This document shows, one piece after another, positions 57,986-64,000 of a stretch of DNA of 64,000 nucleotides. The DNA is from Hirundichthys speculiger (lineage: Eukaryota > Chordata > Actinopteri > Beloniformes > Exocoetidae). A program made the translations under genes and the position numbers. The DNA lies in the NCBI GenBank assembly GCA_018398805.1, contig JAGFBZ010000814.1, positions 4,361,501-4,425,500 of the forward strand, read 5' to 3'. Under the pieces are notes generated by a model. That model had not been told where the DNA came from. It saw only the letters and a program-made list of their open reading frames with translations, and searched no databases. Position 1 is the first letter of the stretch, and each line of letters begins with the position of its first letter.

Positions 57986-60900
57986 TTGACAACATCCTTC
58001 TTTGTGTTTAAAAAATGTACTGTGGATTTAAACATCATCATCTTCAGCTTGGGTCAGAGTTAACATGCACATATTGACAGGGTTGTATAGTTGTGTGGTG
58101 TTTATGGTGCAGGCTTGCCTGAAAGCCTGCCAGAGAAAAGAATCAAGGATAAAAACTCAGTACCAATGGCACAGAGAAAAGAAAAGCAAATATGGATATT
58201 TCTTTCTAAATCATGTCACGTGTAAATCAGAAAGTGGCATTGTTGATGCATGTAATGCATCACCAATGCAAACAGCCAAACTAATTCACCAAATAACAAC
58301 ACCCCTTTGCGTGCATTAACTACCATTTAGTTATTGTTTTGCAGGACAGACTCTAGACCAAAGGCCTATCACGCTAAATAAAAAAATAGAAGCATAAATT
58401 ATGTACATTACACATAAGCAAACTGCATAAATACAGTGCACAGCAGTAAAGGAAGTGCATAGCAACACAGTATTTAAAAGGTAGCAATCAATCACATACA
58501 TGCAATACAGGAATATAAAATGAATATGAAAGACAAGTGTACGCAGTGGAATTTAAATACATTACACCAATTTCAATTGAGCTACAAAAGATCTAACCTG
58601 TCCTTGTGCTATTAAACAATACCATTCAGCTTTGCAGGTATAAACCTTTTAAACATACTAATACTATAATCACAGTTGACAAGGCCTCTAGTTTTCTTCT
58701 TCAAGGAAATAATACTGACCTCTTCATTCTACAACAAAGTTGGAACAGCTGTGACTATAGCGATGAGGTTACCCTGGTCACTGTAGCTGTAGCAGTAACA
58801 GCAAGAATACAAATAGTAGAAAAGGAGAACGGAGTGTAAAAGAGAACACTTGGTAGAGAGAAAGATTACATCCGCAGCATTGTTAAGACATAATTCATAA
58901 ATTGATCCAGCTCATATAACAAAGCCAGCAAGCAGACACATAGCCTGACCTTCACCATCTCTTTTAGCAGACCAACAATAAATAAATAAAACCTTGCTTC
59001 TTTGACAGCTGCTATCCGTAAGCCTGAGCCAGCAACAGCCATGCCAAACCTCTCTTTACCACTCTTCCTTTGCTTCTTCCCTTCACCCCTCCTTCGCTTG
59101 TGTTGTTTGTGTGGAGTGTCTGTGAACCTTTGGGTTATTCATCATTTGCCATTATATATCTCTCTTTGCTCTCTCTATCTACCCCTCTACCTTTCTCCCT
59201 CCAACAGATTCATTTTGCCCTTGACAGGACCCAACCTGTGTTATGACACTGGACACCCCATGTGCAGCTACTACTGTGACACTGGATGACAGGCATTTAA
59301 AGTCTGCTTGTTCCCAGCTGGACAAAGCTTTAGATAGAAGACCCAGTCTGGCAGAGTAGGAGGTAAGAGGAGTAAGGAGGTGGTGGGGTGAGAGACAAGA
59401 GTTGTGCAAGGACAGCACAGCCTTGTCACACCATTACAACTCGCTGTTGTTGTATCATCGTCTCCCTCCTGAAGGTGTTTTTCAGCTCCAGCTGATAAAA
59501 AGCCCATGGGCAAGGTGCTTAGGTCAGGTCTTCAAACACAAGGGGTAATCCATCCCGCCTCTCTGGCTCTTCCTGGCCGACACCACTGCTCTCATTTCCC
59601 AACTCATTGCCTTAATTTGCCGGCAAGGCCAGATCCTGTTGGTGTCAGCGAGCTTAGTGAATGGGCAAATGTCACAGAGTTGCAATGGCACAGGGAATTG
59701 TCAAGCACCTTGTATCGGACATGGCAGCTGCACAGGAAGATAATAGATTAATTTCATGAGTGTCTGTGCCCTAGAGGACAATTGCTTTTTCTTTTACCAA
59801 TCCCATTCTTGCAGGATTGTCACCCCAAACGGATACACACATTTGCTGTACATACAGTAAACACACTTTCTCATAAACCCACAAACCCCCATGACTTTCA
59901 TTCTCTACTTTCTGAATTTACTGGCATATATTTCCCCTTTTACACAGAATAGGTTGCAAGCAAAAAAGGCCATTAAAATGAGGTTAAAGACTTTTAAAAA
60001 AGTGAGTAAAAGCAGAAGTAGAGATGAACTTCCAGCTAAACAAATGAAGGAATTTTCACTACTATCACTGCTATATGCAAAGGAACTCTTGCTCTGCTTG
60101 GCATCATACTGCAAGATAGGTACACTGCAGATGAAATCACATAACAAAATGTGTTTAAACTGGTGAAACATGTTGCAGAGATGAGTGAAGATGAAAAAGC
60201 AGTCTGCTTCTTATTGTGTATTCACGGACAAATGTTTATTCTGGTCAAAGAAACAACTGAGATGATGGGCAGCTGCTTGTCCTTTATGCAAATACATTCT
60301 CAACATGAGGCACAAAAGAGAAGTATGTACAGTATAAACCACAATTAGGTGGACTGACAGTTCCTACAATGGAAACCTTAATAAAGACATGAGAGAAAAA
60401 TGAGAATGTAAATTTGTTAAATTTCATGCAAATGTGAATCTTTCTGAAAATATTTGAATACATAATTTGAATACATTCACAATACTTTTGACAAAAAACA
60501 AATAGCACAGCAGCTTAGTTCTTGGTCAGGGCAGCCTCATCTGACCTTGGTATGGCTGAAAGGCAGCCCATCATGTGTTTAGTTGAGGAAGTGCATGCCA
60601 AAGTATGGCTCTGAAGTCCTCTTTTATGCATCTCTTTCTGTTGCTATGATGATGGAGAGTCAGTTTGGTGCTTGAATGATAGGTCTGAAACCGGGCAGTT
60701 TAGCAGGCATTGAGTTTTGGCCTCACTCCACAAACCACAGCAGTGCACTCTCAATTTGCACTTCAGTAAAATCTCTTCAAGACATTAGAAAATAAATGAT
60801 TTTTTTTCACTGACTGAATCACAAAGAAGAGAAGGAACAATGGAGGCATTGGGTTGTTGGAGACCTCAATTGAGACATACTACTGAAATGTATAGCATTA

Positions 60901-61079
60901 TTATGAGGGCATGCCGGCTGTGGTCCACTCTTCTTGTAATGATCCACATAGTTAGCATTTCTGATCCTGCGACTTCCTGATAGGAGTAAATTTCTGGAAT
61001 TCCTGTCCGCCTACGAATGGAAGCCATGCTAGGCAGCAGATATTAGCAACTATGAAGTCAGCACACTGCACAAAGGGGA
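57986..61079. other. Non-coding unique DNA
   Basis: No supported gene. A pyrimidine-rich acceptor-like tract ends near 59207, but no donor pairs with it. Frames at 58606-58839, 59002-59289 and 59891-60508 have no domains. Confidence 0.5.
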
Positions 61080-61210
61080 CCCAAGAGTAGGGTTACCAAC
61101 CGTCCCGATTTGCCCGGGACATCCCGTTTTTTAGGTGAATTTTATTAGCCCCGTGAAGAACTGCTCCCGTCCCGCATTTCAATCATAGTCTTGACAGCAT
61201 TTTTTAATGG

Positions 61211-61384
61211 AATGTTTATGAAGCATTTCGTCCAGTGATAGACTGCTGATTGATGACACATTCTAAACAGGGAGTTTTGATAGGCTACTATGCCCCAAAA
61301 CTCAATGTTTACAAAGTATTTTGTCCAATGATAACAGACTGGTGTATGATGACACATTCTGATCAGGGAACTGTGATAGGCTAC
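61211..61384. repeat. Tandem ~80-bp duplication in hAT leader
   Basis: Two copies, 61211-61288 and 61304-61384, each starting AATGTTTA and ending GATAGGCTAC with TGATGACACATTCT in the middle. They lie between the left terminus and the start codon and could serve as transposase-binding or promoter repeats. Confidence 0.75.
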
Positions 61385-61447
61385 GCCGACCTGCATGTAT
61401 GCGTTGCTATGGGAGACGGTTGTAATCAGTGAAGTTTACTGAGGGAA

Positions 61448-62281
61448 ATGGATGAACCAGCTAAAAAAAGAGGCTTTGCAGCTATAACAAGGAATCAAAA
61501 AGGTCGGGTTAAAGCCACTACAGACCCTAGAAGAGCATTTTGTACTTTATGCCGCCGCGAGATATCGATTGGCCATGGTGGCGAGCACGACTTATCCCGT
61601 CATGAAGACACCGAGTGTCATAAAAAGGCTGTGCTAGCTAAAGGAGCAAGCAACATCACTTCATTCTTCGCCGCATCTACTGCTGAAATTGACAACATTT
61701 CTGCAAGCGAGGTGGCCTATATATACCACACCATGAAACACGTTCACAGCTATAACAGCGCTGACTGCACCGTGAATTTAAACGGGGCTTTATTTCAAGA
61801 CTCGAGTGTCGCTAAGAAGATGCAGTTGGGAAGAACCAAAGCGGAGATGATCACCATGAATGTGTTGGGTCCAAGCACTGTGGGGAAAATAGTCTCCTAT
61901 CTTTCTTCAGGTGATGGTGAGCCCCTTTATTTTTCACTCGCTAGCGATGCCTCGAACAAGGGAAACAGAAAAATGTTTCCAGTGTGTGTGAGGTACTTTT
62001 CCGCGTCGGATGGCGTAATGTCTAAGTTGTTGGATTTCTACGAAAACAACGACGAATTTGCGAATGGCATACATAAGGCTCTCCTTTCCTGTCTTGACAC
62101 ATATGGTCTTAATGTTGAAAACATCACCGCATATGCCGCCGACAATGCAAATGTTAACTTCAGAAAGCACCATTCTGTCTACAAATTGCTCACCAGCGTA
62201 AACGATGGCATTCTAAAAGCTAACTGCCCGGCCCATGTTGCACACAAGTTGTGTGAAACATTTTGTGTGCAACATGCATAA
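61448..62281 (+). CDS. hAT transposase, N-terminal 277 residues
   Basis: Open frame with a good start context (G at -3 and +4). Residues 30-60 form a BED-like zinc finger with C32, C35, H52 and H58, for DNA binding at the element ends. Residues 160-185 (LYFSLASDASNKGNRKMFPV) hold the first catalytic aspartate, D167; AYAADNANVNF holds the second, D232; ANCPAHVAH holds the hAT C-x2-H motif (C260, H263). The third catalytic acid and the C-terminal dimerisation region are absent because the frame stops at 62281, so cut-and-paste activity is not expected. The last residues (about 271-277) come from an inverted filler at the deletion junction. The frame has no internal stop, which suggests recent deletion or retained use. 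A truncated DNA-binding protein could compete with full transposase, but that is inference. The host may or may not express it. Confidence 0.75.
   Translation: MDEPAKKRGFAAITRNQKGRVKATTDPRRAFCTLCRREISIGHGGEHDLSRHEDTECHKKAVLAKGASNITSFFAASTAEIDNISASEVAYIYHTMKHVHSYNSADCTVNLNGALFQDSSVAKKMQLGRTKAEMITMNVLGPSTVGKIVSYLSSGDGEPLYFSLASDASNKGNRKMFPVCVRYFSASDGVMSKLLDFYENNDEFANGIHKALLSCLDTYGLNVENITAYAADNANVNFRKHHSVYKLLTSVNDGILKANCPAHVAHKLCETFCVQHA
62234..62276. repeat. 14-bp inverted repeat at deletion junction
   Basis: CATGTTGCACACAA (62234-62247) is repeated exactly as its reverse complement TTGTGTGCAACATG (62263-62276) across a 15-base loop. It coincides with the point where similarity to hAT transposases ends, as expected from template switching during repair. 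Confidence 0.7.
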
Positions 62282-62509
62282 TTAATTTCACAAAATTATC
62301 CTGAAATTAGTAGGATTGTGGTCTGGATAAGAAAACATAATCATTTCTGGCATGGGTAGGGTGGCAAGACGTCAGTCTTTTCAATGCCTTAAAATGCAGG
62401 AAATTGCATCTAAGAAAACAAAATTTTTTGGGGGAGGACCCCCCCAGACCCCCCGTCCAAAAAATGTCCCTCTTTCCAGCTTCAGGGAGTTGGCAACCCT
62501 ACCCAAAAG

Positions 62510-64000
62510 TGGAACAAGAGACCGACTCCGGATGATTGTTCAGGTCACCTTTGGAGGTCCTAAACATTTTAAAGTCATTTAGTCACATATGGAGTTAACC
62601 ATTCATAATACAGGAAAACAATTCTCACTCTCTTTAACCAAACTGAGGAACTGTCTGATTTGGGGATGATTAAACTCTTTCCAGTGTACATAAATAATAA
62701 TAAATAAACCCCTACTCCACCAATTCAACACAAGTAGATTCATTCAAACCTGCCTGACTGCAGTAATAGCACCAATCTAAGAAAGTCAGTCCTGTAGCAG
62801 CCCCCACAGTAAACTTGTATGGTGGATGTTAGCATAGCTTCTTTGAATGCTAACTAGTTTCTAGACAGTCTACCAGTGTAACAGGGCCTTCACCAGGGGC
62901 ACCCAACATCTGACACAGTCAGAACCAGGAAGAATGAGCAAAACAAAAGTCTATTCAGGTCTGGGTCCATGTATAGACTTGCCCACCCCCTTTTGAAATT
63001 CAAAACAGAAAGCAAGAGAGGCAGAGAGAAACTGAGTGAGAGATAAAATGAATGGATGAAAAGCAACAGAGAAGAATTTTTTAGTTGACAATGCCGTTGC
63101 ACAGGACAGTAGATGACAGCCAGCTGTCATGAGTGTTGTGTTCTTCTTTTCTTTATATCTTAGGCCAATGAAGAGGTTTGTGCTTGTGTATACATTCAAG
63201 TATTCATACTTATAAGTCTGATGAATGTATGATCGTGTGCTTTCTTTTTCCTCTTTCTTTTCTTCTTTGTTAAACTTGTCACAGGAGCATCTAATTGAGC
63301 CGAATAAAAAACAAATAACTTCAAAATCAAAACTGGCCTTTGACCTTCAAACAGACTAAATAATTGGAAGCAAACAACTACTTATGTTCCACAAAGTTAT
63401 CTTAATCATCAATCATTTAAATTACATGTTTTACATCTAAGTCACAGCCCCTCTACAGAGCCTTTATTCTAGTACCTTATTATTAAAATCCTCAGCAACT
63501 AGGCAACTATTGCAAGCACCCTGTTCCAATTAAATTAAATCAAATTTAAAAAAGAATTTTAAGAAAAGCAAAAGAGACTATCAACATTATATTTGAGGTT
63601 TTTACAAAATAATCTGTTAGAAAAAACATGAGCAAGAGTCTTGTATGAGCGTGTAGGTGGAGTATGTAATACTGTCCTGTGTTGTCTGGGGTGCTCTGAG
63701 GTCAAACTCAAAAGGGAGACACAACATCCTGCTTTTGGACTCACTTCTGGTCTTAAGTCACCTGAAGAGGGAGGATCACTGCTTGCCTTCACCACAGGTC
63801 TCTGACAGTTATTGCTCCTTGGCAGCCCATAAATCTGCAGCCCTGGGATGTTTGCTGAAAGGGGGATCTGGGTCAAAGGTCAGTGAGCCCTGTCCTTTGG
63901 CCCCCACACACCAGATGGCACCTCAAGGTTTCTCAGGCTGTCAAAGGGCTTTCTCTCTCTCCCTTTTTCTCTCATCCACTTTCCCTCCCAACACCCCACT
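62510..64000. other. Non-coding unique DNA
   Basis: No supported gene or transposon end. The minus frame 63559-63876 (105 codons) has no recognised domain. Pyrimidine-rich sequence at 63948-64000 runs off the window. Confidence 0.5.

Larger units (their letters stand above)
61088..62501 (+). mobile_element. hAT element, 1.4-kb deletion derivative
   Basis: Inverted termini TAGGGTTACCAAC (61088-61100) and, at the right, the reverse complement of TAGGGTTGCCAAC (ending 62501), 12 of 13 matching. The 8-bp target duplication is CCCAAGAG (61080-61087) and CCCAAAAG (62502-62509), 7 of 8. Inside are a duplicated subterminal block (61211-61384) and a 277-codon transposase frame that stops before the C-terminal half. 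Autonomous hAT elements are usually 2.5-5 kb, so this is an internally deleted copy mobilisable only in trans. Confidence 0.85.

Noticed and set aside
59160..59290. Exon after the acceptor-like tract ending near 59207
   Set aside because: No donor site pairs with it and the frame closes at once.

Overview
The window looks like gene-poor nuclear DNA from a ray-finned fish, probably a percomorph teleost. The evidence is the repeat content: Rex3-like and Rex1-like non-LTR retrotransposons, an L2-like LINE, a tRNA-derived SINE, many hAT-type terminal repeats, a Harbinger-like MITE, and dense CA, TA and GA microsatellites with long poly-C tracts. The species cannot be named from the sequence. There is no bacterial-style gene organisation, no rRNA or stand-alone tRNA gene, no CRISPR array, and no host protein-coding gene that I can support. 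Most open frames are chance frames or read through microsatellites.

Layout. 1-19 kb: mostly unique non-coding DNA with microsatellites, one hAT end (345-402) and a short MITE (5206-5336). 19.0-20.1 kb: the 5' part of a decayed hAT element with a BED-finger remnant. 20-29 kb: unique DNA with a cluster of nuclear-receptor half sites (21.44-21.55 kb) and one splice-flanked candidate exon (26453-26520). 29.0-31.8 kb: a complete hAT MITE, then a CpG-containing, probably repeat-derived block with alternating YY1-like and E-box motifs, a long TA tract and a 60-base poly-C run. 31.8-40.4 kb: a transposon nest holding an L2 tail, a Rex3-like copy with a perfect 14-bp target-site duplication, an L2-like LINE broken by at least three insertions (Harbinger-like MITE; antisense Rex1-like LINE that itself carries a 975-bp insert; an unidentified ~490-bp block), and a SINE with target-site duplications. 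40-61 kb: mostly unique DNA, a likely dispersed repeat after a TA tract (45.9-46.4 kb), a pair of 94% identical ~109-bp sequences in opposite orientation 4.1 kb apart (49.73 and 53.90 kb), a Tigger-like end, and several blocks that look like candidate regulatory DNA. 61.09-62.50 kb: a hAT element with its terminal repeats and target-site duplication, still carrying an intact 277-codon frame for the front part of a transposase. 62.5-64 kb: unique non-coding DNA.

How the parts relate. The only sizeable convincing protein frame belongs to the hAT element at the right end. It keeps a BED-type zinc finger, two of the three catalytic acids and the C-x2-H motif, but not the C-terminal part. The nest can be ordered in time: L2-like LINE first, then the MITE, the Rex1-like LINE and the ~490-bp block inside it, then the 975-bp element inside the Rex1-like copy. 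I found no clear new biological system. The strongest leads are the front-only hAT transposase with an inverted filler sequence at its break, the inverted 109-bp pair, the YY1/E-box array and the DR1 pair. Family names are from recognition by eye, not from database search.
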